A DNA stretch of 18,316 nucleotides from CF-96 sp036269455. GTDB taxonomy: Bacteria > Chloroflexota > Dormibacteria > Aeolococcales > Aeolococcaceae. The stretch is from contig DATARS010000198.1 of NCBI GenBank assembly GCA_036269455.1, positions 1 to 18,316 of the forward strand, given 5' to 3'. This document shows, one piece after another, positions 7,504 through 14,672 of the stretch. The notes beneath the pieces were generated by a model, which saw only the letters and a list, made by a program, of their open reading frames with translations, was not told where the DNA came from and searched no databases. Position 1 is the first letter of the stretch, and the number at the start of each line of letters is the position of its first letter. Made by a program: the position numbers and the translations under genes.

Positions 7504-7974
7504 ATGCATCGCCGCAATCACTGGGTGGCCGCGGGTCTCGCCGTCGTCAGCATCGGCCTCGCCGGGTGCGGGGTCGGGAAGGCCGACTACGGCGAGGTGA
7601 GTCAGCAGGGGCCGGCGGCGGTCGTGCCGGTCAACAGCACCATCAACCGGGTCACCCTCACGCCGGAGGCGGCCCAGAAGCTCGGCGTCAAGACCGCGGC
7701 GGCGGACTCGGCGGTGATGCCGGCGTCCACCGACGCCGGCGGGACCTCGCCCGAGATCAGCGTGCCGGTCGACGCGGTGATCTACGACAAGGACGGCAAG
7801 ACCTGGGTCTACATCGTCGACGGGCCGCGCAGCTTCCAGCGTCAGGCCGTGACCATCAAGAGCGTCGAGGGCGACACCGCGGTGCTGAGCTCCGGTCCCA
7901 AGCCGGGTGCTCAGGTGGTGACCGTCGGCGCGCAGGAGCTGCTCGGGGCCGAGCTGGGCGTCGCGGGGGAGTAG
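7504..7974 (+). CDS. Mini membrane-fusion-protein-like lipoprotein
   Basis: A 156-residue lipoprotein: basic start, hydrophobic core and lipobox LAGC with the lipidated Cys at residue 22. The mature part resembles pieces of an RND periplasmic adaptor (HlyD/CusB type). Residues about 44-60 (VTLTPEAAQKLGVKTAA) match the entry strand. Residues 86-150 match the C-terminal membrane-proximal region, with VPVDAVIYDKDGKTWVYIV, then QRQAVTI and GAQVVTVGAQELLG. A normal adaptor is 350-450 residues; the lipoyl domain and coiled-coil hairpin that reach an outer-membrane channel are absent. I chose the ATG at 7504 (GGGGGAG at 7491-7497, 6-nt spacing) because it gives a clean signal peptide. The gene begins 2 bp after RND-1 ends and stops directly before the RND-2 ATG, so it is cotranscribed. 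It likely docks on the outer face of the permeases. Confidence 0.8.
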   Translation: MHRRNHWVAAGLAVVSIGLAGCGVGKADYGEVSQQGPAAVVPVNSTINRVTLTPEAAQKLGVKTAAADSAVMPASTDAGGTSPEISVPVDAVIYDKDGKTWVYIVDGPRSFQRQAVTIKSVEGDTAVLSSGPKPGAQVVTVGAQELLGAELGVAGE

Positions 7975-10900
7975 ATGAACCTCGCCGGGGGGAGCCGCAC
8001 CCTGATGCGGTTCATCGTCAGTTCGAGCCTGCGCTTCCGCTACCTGGTGGTCGCCGCGGCCGTGTCCATGATGGTGTTCGGCGTCCTGCAGATCCAGAAC
8101 ATGCGGGTGGACGTGTTCCCGGAGTTCGCACCTCCGCAGGTGGAGGTGCAGACCATCTGCACGGGCCTGTCGACCACCGATGTGGAGTCGCTGGTCACCG
8201 TGCCGCTCGAGCAGGCGCTCAATGGCACCAAGGGACTCGATGTCATGCGCTCGAAGTCGGTCCCGCAGCTCTCGTCGATCGTCATGGTCTTCAAGCCGGG
8301 CGCCGACCTGTGGCAGGCGCGGCAGGCGGTCCAGGAGCGGCTGGCGACGGTCCAGAACAGCCTGCCGACCTGGGCGGCCCCCCCGGTGATGCTGCCGCCG
8401 CTCGCGGCGACGGCGCGCGTCATGCAGATCGGCATGACGTCGAAGACGACCTCCCAGATCGCCATGTCGATGGAGGCGTACTGGACGATCGTGTCCCGCA
8501 TGCTCCGGGTCGAGGGCGTCGCCAACGTCGCCATCTGGGGTGAGGAGCTCCAGCTGCGCACCGTGCAGCTTCGGCCCGAGGACATGCAGGCGCACCAGGT
8601 GACCCTCGAGGGCGTGATGGACGCGACCTCGAACGCGGTCGACACCGGTCTGCTGAAGTTCTCCAGCGGCAACGTCATCGGTCCGGGCGGCAACATCCAG
8701 ACCGGCAACCAGCGGATCAACATCCAGCACGTCCTCCCCATCGTCACCCCCGCCGACCTCGGCAAGGTGACGGTGCAGAACGCCGCCGGCCTGCCCGTCC
8801 AGCTCGACCAGATCGCCAATGTCAAGGAGGACCATCAGCCGCTGATCGGCGACGCCATCATCGGCGACCAGCCCGGCCTGATGCTGGTGGTCGAGAAGCT
8901 GCCGTGGGCGGACACCGTCAAGGTGACCAACGGGGTCGAGGGCGTCCTCAAGATGCTCCAGCCGGGGCTTCCGGGGATCACCTTCGACCCCAAGATCTTC
9001 CAGCAGGCGGACTTCATCCAGACCGCCATCCACAACCTCACCCAGGCGCTGGTCCTCGGATTCATCCTGGTGGTGGTGATCCTGCTGCTCTTCCTCTTCG
9101 AGTGGCGGGTGGCGCTGATCAGCCTGCTCACCATCCCGCTGTCGCTGATGGCGGCGATGCTGGTGCTCTACCTCCGCGGCGACACCGTCAACACGATGAC
9201 GCTCGCCGGCCTGGTGATCGCCCTGGGGGCGGTGGTCGACGACGCCATCATCGACGTCGAGAACATCCTCCGGCGCCTGCGCCAGGCGCGGCGCGAGGGA
9301 CGCGACGTGTCGACGGCGCGGGTCATCCTCGACGCCTCGCTCGAGGTGCGGAGTCCGATCGTCTACGCGACCCTGATCATCGTGGCCGCGGCGGTCCCGG
9401 TCTTCCTGCTGCCGGGCCTGACCGGCTCCTTCTTCCAGCCGCTGGCGATCTCCTACACCCTGGCGATCCTCGCCTCGATGGCGGTGGCGCTGACGGTGAC
9501 CCCGGCGATGACCCTCATCCTGCTCAACCGCACCCACGTCGAGCGGCGGGAGTCTCCGGTGACACGGTGGCTGCAGCGCGGCTACACCGGCCTGCTGTCG
9601 CGCATCGTGGTGCGTCCGCGCAGCGTCTATGCCGGCTTCCTGGCGGTGACCGCGGCGGCGGTGCTGCTCGTCCCCCAGATGGGATCGAGCTTCTTCCCGA
9701 CCTTCAAGGAGCGGGACTTCCTCATCCACATGCTCACCACGCCGGGAACCTCGGCGCAGGAGCAGGAGCGGATGGTGATCCGGCTCGGCCAGGACCTCCG
9801 CAAGATCCCCGGGGTGCTGAGCTTCGGCACCCACATCGGCCAGGCCTTCCTCGGTGAGGAGGTCGCCGGGGTCAACTTCGGCGAGAACTGGCTGCGGGTC
9901 GCGGACGACGCCAATCTCGACAAGACCCTGGCGTCGGTGCGGCAGGTGATCGCCAGGTATCCGGGCGTCTACCGCGACGTCATGACCTATCTCAACGAGC
10001 GCATCGAGGAGGTGCTGACCGGCGCCAAGGAGCCGATCGTGGTCCGGGTCTACGGCCAGGACCTGCACACGCTCCACGACATCGCCAAGACCATCCAGCA
10101 CAGGCTCAGCACCATCCCGGGGATCGGGGACGACCACGTCGACCTCACCTTCGACACCCCCCAGATCCAGGTGCAGGTCGACCTCGCCAGGGCGGCGCAG
10201 TACGGGCTCAAGCCGGGCGACGTGCGCCGGGCCGCGGCCACCCTGGTGGCCGGCGAGGAGGTCGGCGACATCTTCCGCAACGGCAGGGCGTATGACACCG
10301 TGGTGTGGAGCACGCCGGAGACACGCTCGAGCGTCGCCGCCATCAGCGACCTGCCGCTGAACACACCGGACGGCCGGATCGTCAGGCTGGGCGACGTCGC
10401 CAGCGTGGACGTCCAGCCCAACCCGAGCTCCATCGATCGCGAGAACGACTCCCGCAAGATCGACGTGGCGGCCGCGGTCCAGGGACGTGACCTGGGCTCG
10501 GTGGTCGGCGACGTCGAGAAGGCGGTCGCCAACCTCAAGCTGCCCGAGGGCTACGACGCAGCGGTGCTCGGCGAGTACACCGAGCGCCAGGGGGCGCAGA
10601 ACTCGCTGTTCGTGGTGGGCATCCTCGCCGCGCTGGCGATCCTGCTCCTGCTCCAGACCTCGTTCCGCAGCTGGCGGCTCGCGGTGCTCATCCTCGCCAC
10701 CCTGCCCATGGCCCTGGTGGGTGGCGCCATCGGCGCCTACCTCGGAGGCGGCATCATCTCCATCGGCTCACTGGTGGGCTTCTTCACGGTCTTCGGCATC
10801 GCCGCCCGCAACGGCATCCTGCTCATCAACCACTTCCAGCACCTCGAGGACGTCGAGGGTGAGCCCTTCGGCCAGGAGCTGGTGGTGCGCGGGGCGCGCG

Positions 10901-11139
10901 AGCGGCTGGCCCCGATCCTCATGACCTCGCTGGCCACCGGGCTCGCGGTGGTGCCGCTGGTGGTGCTCGGCTACCGGCCGGGCGACGAGATCGAGTACCC
11001 GCTCGCGGTGGTCATCCTCGGCGGGCTGCTGACCTCGACCCTGCTCAACCTGTTCCTGGTGCCGTCGCTGTACCTGCGCTTCGGGCGCCGGCGTGGCGAG
11101 GGCCGCGGCCGGAGGTTCGCACTGCGCCGCGGTCACTGA
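7975..11139 (+). CDS. RND-family efflux permease, CusA/CzcA-like (RND-2)
   Basis: A 1054-residue proton-driven exporter. Domain plan: TM1 (about 23-40), porter loop (41-355), TM2-TM7 (357-566), second porter loop (567-875), TM8-TM12 (877-1034). Family marks include VFPEFAPPQVEVQT (47-60), VTVPLEQALNG (74-84), ARQAVQERL (115-123), the complete TM4 relay VVDDAIIDVEN (420-430: D422, D423, E429, N430) and GIAARNGILLI (941-951) in TM10. The substrate is not readable: HME-like sequence suggests metal ions, but many actinobacterial relatives are uncharacterised. The ATG at 7975 abuts the adaptor stop. A second ATG at 8005 (codon 11) has GGGGGGAG 10 nt before it and aligns with the start of RND-1, so it may be the true start. 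The operon's strong terminator follows 24 bp after the stop. Confidence 0.93.
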   Translation: MNLAGGSRTLMRFIVSSSLRFRYLVVAAAVSMMVFGVLQIQNMRVDVFPEFAPPQVEVQTICTGLSTTDVESLVTVPLEQALNGTKGLDVMRSKSVPQLSSIVMVFKPGADLWQARQAVQERLATVQNSLPTWAAPPVMLPPLAATARVMQIGMTSKTTSQIAMSMEAYWTIVSRMLRVEGVANVAIWGEELQLRTVQLRPEDMQAHQVTLEGVMDATSNAVDTGLLKFSSGNVIGPGGNIQTGNQRINIQHVLPIVTPADLGKVTVQNAAGLPVQLDQIANVKEDHQPLIGDAIIGDQPGLMLVVEKLPWADTVKVTNGVEGVLKMLQPGLPGITFDPKIFQQADFIQTAIHNLTQALVLGFILVVVILLLFLFEWRVALISLLTIPLSLMAAMLVLYLRGDTVNTMTLAGLVIALGAVVDDAIIDVENILRRLRQARREGRDVSTARVILDASLEVRSPIVYATLIIVAAAVPVFLLPGLTGSFFQPLAISYTLAILASMAVALTVTPAMTLILLNRTHVERRESPVTRWLQRGYTGLLSRIVVRPRSVYAGFLAVTAAAVLLVPQMGSSFFPTFKERDFLIHMLTTPGTSAQEQERMVIRLGQDLRKIPGVLSFGTHIGQAFLGEEVAGVNFGENWLRVADDANLDKTLASVRQVIARYPGVYRDVMTYLNERIEEVLTGAKEPIVVRVYGQDLHTLHDIAKTIQHRLSTIPGIGDDHVDLTFDTPQIQVQVDLARAAQYGLKPGDVRRAAATLVAGEEVGDIFRNGRAYDTVVWSTPETRSSVAAISDLPLNTPDGRIVRLGDVASVDVQPNPSSIDRENDSRKIDVAAAVQGRDLGSVVGDVEKAVANLKLPEGYDAAVLGEYTERQGAQNSLFVVGILAALAILLLLQTSFRSWRLAVLILATLPMALVGGAIGAYLGGGIISIGSLVGFFTVFGIAARNGILLINHFQHLEDVEGEPFGQELVVRGARERLAPILMTSLATGLAVVPLVVLGYRPGDEIEYPLAVVILGGLLTSTLLNLFLVPSLYLRFGRRRGEGRGRRFALRRGH

Positions 11140-11163
11140 CCGGCACCGTCACATCGATCCACG

Positions 11164-11216
11164 GAGGGTCCGCGCACCCCGCCACGAGGCGGGGGACGCG
11201 GGCCCTCTCTCTTTGT
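11164..11216 (+). terminator. Strong terminator of the RND operon
   Basis: Outer arms 11164-11174 and 11197-11207 pair over 11 bp (one G-T wobble). Inner arms CCCCGCC (11077 offset: 11177-11183) and GGCGGGG (11188-11194) pair perfectly around the loop ACGA. A pyrimidine tract, TCTCTCTTTGT, follows. It lies 24 bp after the RND-2 stop and is the clearest intrinsic terminator in the window. Confidence 0.85.
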
Positions 11217-11230
11217 CCGAAGTGCAATCG

Positions 11231-11260
11231 TTGACAGTCGTGTTCAAGTTGGGTTAAGGT
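11231..11260 (+). promoter_or_regulatory. Promoter with perfect -35 box upstream of the lipoprotein gene
   Basis: TTGACA (11231-11236) matches the -35 consensus exactly; TAAGGT (11255-11260) follows after 18 bp. A start near 11267 gives a leader of about 48 nt. The region lies directly after the RND terminator, so the lipoprotein gene is its own unit. Confidence 0.6.
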
Positions 11261-11314
11261 TGTTCCAGGAAGGGAACCTGGCGCCATTGCGCCATGATTC
11301 GAGGGGGATGCACG

Positions 11315-12310
11315 ATGCGAGGATTCAGCAGACGGCGCGGCCGCGCGGCCGCTCTGGCGCTGCTCGCGGCGCCGGCGATCGCGCTCGCGGCCTGCGGCGC
11401 CACCCAGCCGCCGTCGACCGGCGACGCTGGCCCGGCGGTGGCGGTGGCGCCGCCGGCCGACGCCCCGGCCACGGCCGACGCGGGCACCGTGCTCACCACG
11501 CCGTCGTCGAACAGCTGCGACGTGGTGCCCACCTTTGACCCCGCCGCCTTCCCCGCGACCCCGCACATCGACAACCGGTACCTGCCGCTGCTGCCGGGCA
11601 TGCAGTTCGTGCTGACCGGGGTCGCGGTGGGCGACGACGGCAAGCCCTATCCGCACCGCATCGAGACCGACGTCACCAACCTGACCAAGACCGTCGACGG
11701 CGTCTCGACGGTGGTGGTGTTCGACCGCGACTACGAGAACAGCGTCCTCCAGGAATCGGAGATCTACTTCGAGGCCCAGGATCGTGACGGGACCGTCTGG
11801 AACATGGGCGAGTATCCGGAGGTCTACGAGAACGGCGCCAACACCGGGGCGCCGAAGGCCTGGATCGCCGGCGTGATGGGCGCCAACCCGGGCATCGCCA
11901 TGCCCGCGCAGCTGCGCACCGGCACCCCGACGTTCTCCGAGGGGATGGCGCCGTCGGTGCGGTTCCACGACTGCGGGACGGTGGTCGCGACCGCGCAGCG
12001 CACCTGCATCGCGATCCGCTGCTACGACGGCACCGCGGTCGTCGACGAGTACGCGCCGCTCGAGGCGGGGGACGGCCACCAGGAGAAGTTCCTGGCGCCG
12101 GGGTTCGGCACCGTTCGGGTCGCCGCGGCCGGGGGCAACGATCCCGAGGCGCTGCAGATGAGCTCGTCGACCACCCTCTGCGGGGCGGCGCTGGCGAGCA
12201 TCGGCGGCCTGGCGTCCCAGGAGGACCAGCGCGCCGCGAGCGCGCAGAGGAGCCTCTGGGGCGGGACCCGCCCGGCGGCGGCCACACTGCAGGCGACCTG
12301 CACTCGCTGA
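11315..12310 (+). CDS. Secreted lipoprotein of a conserved uncharacterised family
   Basis: A 331-residue lipoprotein. Residues 1-27 form a lipoprotein signal with RRR, a hydrophobic core and lipobox LAAC, the lipidated Cys being C27. A low-complexity Ala/Pro/Asp linker (28-66) tethers the globular domain. That domain has DNRYLPLLPGMQFVLTG (86-102), then alternating beta strands, then WNMGEYPEVYENG (162-174) and GIAMPAQLRTG (193-203), and ends with a KFLAPGFGTVRV strand (258-269). I recognise this pattern from hypothetical secreted proteins of actinobacteria, but know no assigned function. Five Cys in the mature domain (68, 220, 231, 236, 289) suggest disulfides. I chose the ATG at 11315 because AGGGGG precedes it by 7 nt and it gives a proper signal; an ATG at 11294 is less likely. 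It is monocistronic, between its own promoter and a hairpin. Confidence 0.8.
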   Translation: MRGFSRRRGRAAALALLAAPAIALAACGATQPPSTGDAGPAVAVAPPADAPATADAGTVLTTPSSNSCDVVPTFDPAAFPATPHIDNRYLPLLPGMQFVLTGVAVGDDGKPYPHRIETDVTNLTKTVDGVSTVVVFDRDYENSVLQESEIYFEAQDRDGTVWNMGEYPEVYENGANTGAPKAWIAGVMGANPGIAMPAQLRTGTPTFSEGMAPSVRFHDCGTVVATAQRTCIAIRCYDGTAVVDEYAPLEAGDGHQEKFLAPGFGTVRVAAAGGNDPEALQMSSSTTLCGAALASIGGLASQEDQRAASAQRSLWGGTRPAAATLQATCTR

Positions 12311-12325
12311 ACCGCCGCTGAAACC

Positions 12326-12341
12326 GTGTGACGGCTCACAC
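12326..12341. promoter_or_regulatory. Crp/Fnr-like palindrome TGTGA-N4-TCACA
   Basis: GTGTGACGGCTCACAC is a perfect 16-bp inverted repeat with a 4-nt centre. The half-sites are those of Crp (TGTGA/TCACA), but the 4-nt spacing is that of Fnr sites rather than the 6 nt of Crp. It lies just after the lipoprotein stop and before a large hairpin, about 250 bp upstream of the ABC permease start. A Crp/Fnr-family gene lies at 15319. It could equally be part of the terminator structure. Confidence 0.4.
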
Positions 12342-12344
12342 AAG

Positions 12345-12389
12345 GACTCCCGCGGTGCCGCGTTGAAGACGCAGGGCACCGCGGGAGTC
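12345..12389 (+). terminator. Long perfect hairpin after the lipoprotein gene
   Basis: Arms 12345-12359 and 12375-12389 pair over 15 bp without mismatch. Inside, GCGT (12360-12363) and ACGC (12369-12372) extend the stem around the loop TGAAG. It lies 34 bp after the stop codon. No T-run follows, so it is a probable terminator of the high-GC, U-poor kind. Confidence 0.65.
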
Positions 12390-12503
12390 GGCCCCCGCCA
12401 AGGACACCATCGACAGCCGGCTCGCCACGTCCTGCTGGAGCGGGATTTCGCCGCTGGTTAACGTCTTCTTCGCAATCGCGGCCGCCCGGCCGTTCATGCG
12501 AGC

Positions 12504-12533
12504 TTGCGCGGTTCGCCCGCTCCGGGTCATCAT
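12504..12533 (+). promoter_or_regulatory. Weak candidate promoter for the ABC permease
   Basis: TTGCGC (12504-12509) and CATCAT (12528-12533) are separated by 18 bp. Transcription would start about 12540, some 40-55 nt before the permease. The match is weak, and nothing better is visible between the hairpin and the gene. Confidence 0.22.
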
Positions 12534-12580
12534 GTTCCGGGAATTCACGCGATTTCCAACGCATGAGAGGGGGGCGTCGG

Positions 12581-12598
12581 ATGGTGGCGGGCAAGTGA
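12581..12598 (+). other. Five-codon mini-ORF overlapping the ABC permease start
   Basis: ATG at 12581 has a good ribosome site (GAGAGGGGGG, spacing about 6 nt) but is out of frame with the permease. It encodes MVAGK and stops at TGA 12596-12598, overlapping the permease GTG as GTGA. The ribosome site therefore fits the mini-ORF better than the permease, which suggests reinitiation or coupling. Confidence 0.3.
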
Positions 12599-13899
12599 CG
12601 CTGCTGCAGACCATCGTCAGCGGTCTGCGCGCGGTGGGCGGGAACCGGATGCGCTCACTGCTCACGTCGCTCGGGATCCTCATCGGCGTCTGCGCGCTGA
12701 TCGTCACCGTCGGCATCGGCACCGGCGCGCGGGCGAGCATCGGCAAGGGCCTGACCCGGCTGGGGACCAACCTCATCGCCGTCACACCGGGGACGGTGAC
12801 CGTCAACGGGGTGCGCCAGGGCCTGGGGGTGCGCACCACCCTCACCATGGCCGACGTCAAGGCGCTCTCCGATCCGACGGTGGCGCCCGACGTGCTCGCG
12901 GTCTCGCCGCTGGTCAGCCGCAGCGGCCTGGTGATGACCGCGGGCTCCACCACCTGGACCTCGACCGCGCTGGGCACCTCCCCGGCGTTCCTCACCACCG
13001 CGGCGCGCTTCCTCGACAGCGGCAGCTTCTTCACCGACGCCGACATGCGCACCTCGGCGCACGTCGTGGTGCTGGGCTCCACCACCGCGCGCAACCTCTT
13101 CGGCGCCGCGGATCCGGTGGGGAGCTACATCCGCATCCAGACCGTCCCCTTCCGCGTCGTCGGCATCCTCCAGGTGGTCGGCGCCACCGGCACCCAGAAC
13201 CCCGACGACGTCGCCATCGTGCCACTGACGACCGCGCAGGAGAACTTCCTGGCCCCCGTCTCCACGGTGCCCGTCCGGCTCGGACAGGCGGGGCCGCTCA
13301 CCGTCGGCTCCGCGACCGCGGGGCTCAACAAGATGCTCACCGCGGTGCAGCGCATCCTCGTCAGCGCCACCAGCCGGGAGACCATCGACGCGGCGCGCCA
13401 GGAGGTCACCCAGGTCCTGCTCAACACCCACGGGATGAGCGACCCCTCCGAGGCCGACTTCATCACCACCACCCAGGAGCAGATCCTCAACACCCTGGAC
13501 ACGACGAGCTCCACGCTCACCCTGCTGCTCGCCGGCGTCGCCGGCGTGTCGCTGCTGGTGGGGGGGATCGGGGTGATGAACATCATGCTGGTGTCGGTGA
13601 CCGAGCGCATCGGCGAGATCGGCCTGCGCAAGGCGCTCGGAGCCACCCGCAGCGACATCCTCCGCCAGTTCCTCATCGAGGCCGCCAGCCTCTCCGCGGG
13701 GGGCGGCATCCTCGGGGTGGTCCTCGGCGGGCTGAGCGCCTACCTGCTCAGCACCTTCACCACCCTCGCGGTCGTCTTCCTCCCCGCCGTCGCGGCCATC
13801 GGGGTGATCATCGCCGCCGTCATCGGCGTCGCCTTCGGAGTCCTCCCCGCACTCCGCGCCGCCCGCCTCGCACCGATTCAAGCGCTGCGCGCGGCCTGA
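12595..13899 (+). CDS. MacB/FtsX-type ABC transporter permease
   Basis: A 434-residue permease of the type VII (MacB-like) ABC group. TM1 lies at about 21-43, followed by a large extracytoplasmic MacB_PCD domain (44-300), then TM2 (307-332), TM3 (362-388) and TM4 (394-418) of the FtsX domain. The cytoplasmic coupling segment ERIGEIGLRKALGATRSDIL (337-356) is canonical and would contact an ATPase. Such permeases power lipoprotein release, export of periplasmic substrates or signalling rather than flux through the membrane. No ATPase domain is fused and no ATPase gene flanks it in this window, which is unusual since the partners are normally adjacent. I chose the GTG at 12595 from family alignment and GTGA coupling to a mini-ORF; in-frame upstream starts (12496, 12532) would add a basic, unhelpful extension. 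Confidence 0.87.
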   Translation: MTLLQTIVSGLRAVGGNRMRSLLTSLGILIGVCALIVTVGIGTGARASIGKGLTRLGTNLIAVTPGTVTVNGVRQGLGVRTTLTMADVKALSDPTVAPDVLAVSPLVSRSGLVMTAGSTTWTSTALGTSPAFLTTAARFLDSGSFFTDADMRTSAHVVVLGSTTARNLFGAADPVGSYIRIQTVPFRVVGILQVVGATGTQNPDDVAIVPLTTAQENFLAPVSTVPVRLGQAGPLTVGSATAGLNKMLTAVQRILVSATSRETIDAARQEVTQVLLNTHGMSDPSEADFITTTQEQILNTLDTTSSTLTLLLAGVAGVSLLVGGIGVMNIMLVSVTERIGEIGLRKALGATRSDILRQFLIEAASLSAGGGILGVVLGGLSAYLLSTFTTLAVVFLPAVAAIGVIIAAVIGVAFGVLPALRAARLAPIQALRAA

Positions 13900-13909
13900 C
13901 GCCCGTCAG
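13896..13909. terminator. Small inverted repeat between convergent genes
   Basis: CTGAC (13896-13900) and GTCAG (13905-13909) pair around GCCC in the 14-bp gap between the convergent ABC permease and reductase genes, overlapping the permease stop. It may act as a short bidirectional terminator, but the stem is only 5 bp. Confidence 0.25.
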
Positions 13910-13913
13910 CGCG

Positions 13914-14672
13914 TCAGCCCGAGGCCGACGGGCCGAAGCGCTCGGTGCGCACCCGGTTGGCGGGATGGCCGAGGCCGATGAGAAGGTCCGCCATGCTCTC
14001 CACGAAGGCGGTGGGACCGCAGATGTAGGTGAGCGGACGCCGCTCGGCGGGGATCCCGAGGGTCGCCAGCGCGGTGCGGTCGAAGCGGCCGCGGTGCCCC
14101 TCCCAGCCCGCGGGCGCGGAGCGGGTCAGGGTCTGCACCACGCGCAGCCCGTCGCCGCGGGCGTCGAGGCCGGCGAGCTCGTCGCCGAAGATGACGTCCT
14201 CCGCCGAGCGCGAGGAGAGCAGCAGCACCGCCGGCGGCGGCGCGGCGATCCCGGCGCGCTCGCGGAGCATCGCCATCAGCGGCACCACCCCCGAGCCCCC
14301 GGCGAGCAGCTGCAGCGGCGAGGAGGCGCCCGGCGCCCAGACGAAATGGCCGCCGATCGGCCCGCGGAGCTCGAACCGGTCGCCGGGACGCACCTCGTCG
14401 ACGAGGTAGGGCGAGACCTCGCCGTCGTCCATCCGCTCGACGGTCAGCCGCAGCGACGGCTCACCCGGGGCCGAGGCGATCGAGTAGCTGCGCTGGGCGC
14501 TGTAGCCGTCCTCGGCGGTGAGCCGGACGTCGACGTGCTGGCCGGCGCGATGGCCCGGCCAGCCCTCGACGTCGAGCACCAGGGTGCGCACCCGCGGGTT
14601 CTCGGTGCGGGTGTCGAGGACGGTGACCGGGAGCCAGCTCAGCCGCCCGGGGAGCCAGCTCAGTCGCCCCAA
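13914..14672 (-). CDS. FAD/NAD(P)-binding ferredoxin-reductase-like oxidoreductase
   Basis: A 252-residue flavoprotein of the ferredoxin-NADP reductase superfamily. The FAD-binding beta-barrel (about 16-115) carries RSYS (61-64). The NAD(P)-binding lobe (118-245) carries GGSGVVP (125-131), LLSSRSAEDVIFGDEL (151-166) and CGPT (218-221), and the protein ends FGPSASG. There is no 2Fe-2S domain, so it must pass electrons to a separate partner. The partner is probably the molybdopterin enzyme encoded immediately upstream. I chose TTG at 14672, preceded by a strong GAGAGGAG site, giving a 13-nt overlap with the upstream stop. The first residues contain a 7-residue tandem repeat (RLSWLPG, RLSWLPV) from a 21-bp DNA duplication. 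The natural role is likely reduction or oxidation of a small oxyanion or sulfoxide, which is inference. Confidence 0.87.
   Translation of the reverse strand: MGRLSWLPGRLSWLPVTVLDTRTENPRVRTLVLDVEGWPGHRAGQHVDVRLTAEDGYSAQRSYSIASAPGEPSLRLTVERMDDGEVSPYLVDEVRPGDRFELRGPIGGHFVWAPGASSPLQLLAGGSGVVPLMAMLRERAGIAAPPPAVLLLSSRSAEDVIFGDELAGLDARGDGLRVVQTLTRSAPAGWEGHRGRFDRTALATLGIPAERRPLTYICGPTAFVESMADLLIGLGHPANRVRTERFGPSASG
14625..14666 (-). repeat. 21-bp tandem duplication at the gene overlap
   Basis: Two 21-bp units (14646-14666 and 14625-14645) are 17/21 identical and share the 14-bp core CTGAGCTGGCTCCC. The duplication spans the stop codon of the molybdoenzyme and the first codons of the reductase, repeats the TGA in the upstream frame and adds seven residues in the downstream one. 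Confidence 0.7.

Noticed and set aside
4164..7517. Open frame of about 1100 codons on the minus strand opposite RND-1
   Set aside because: It is a mirror of the real permease in GC-rich DNA: the translation is Arg/Gly/His/Asp-rich with no domain, while the plus frame encodes a complete RND protein.
7474..10137. Open minus-strand frame of nearly 900 codons opposite the adaptor and RND-2
   Set aside because: Same cause: low-complexity His/Asp/Gly/Arg composition, no start context and full overlap with recognised genes.
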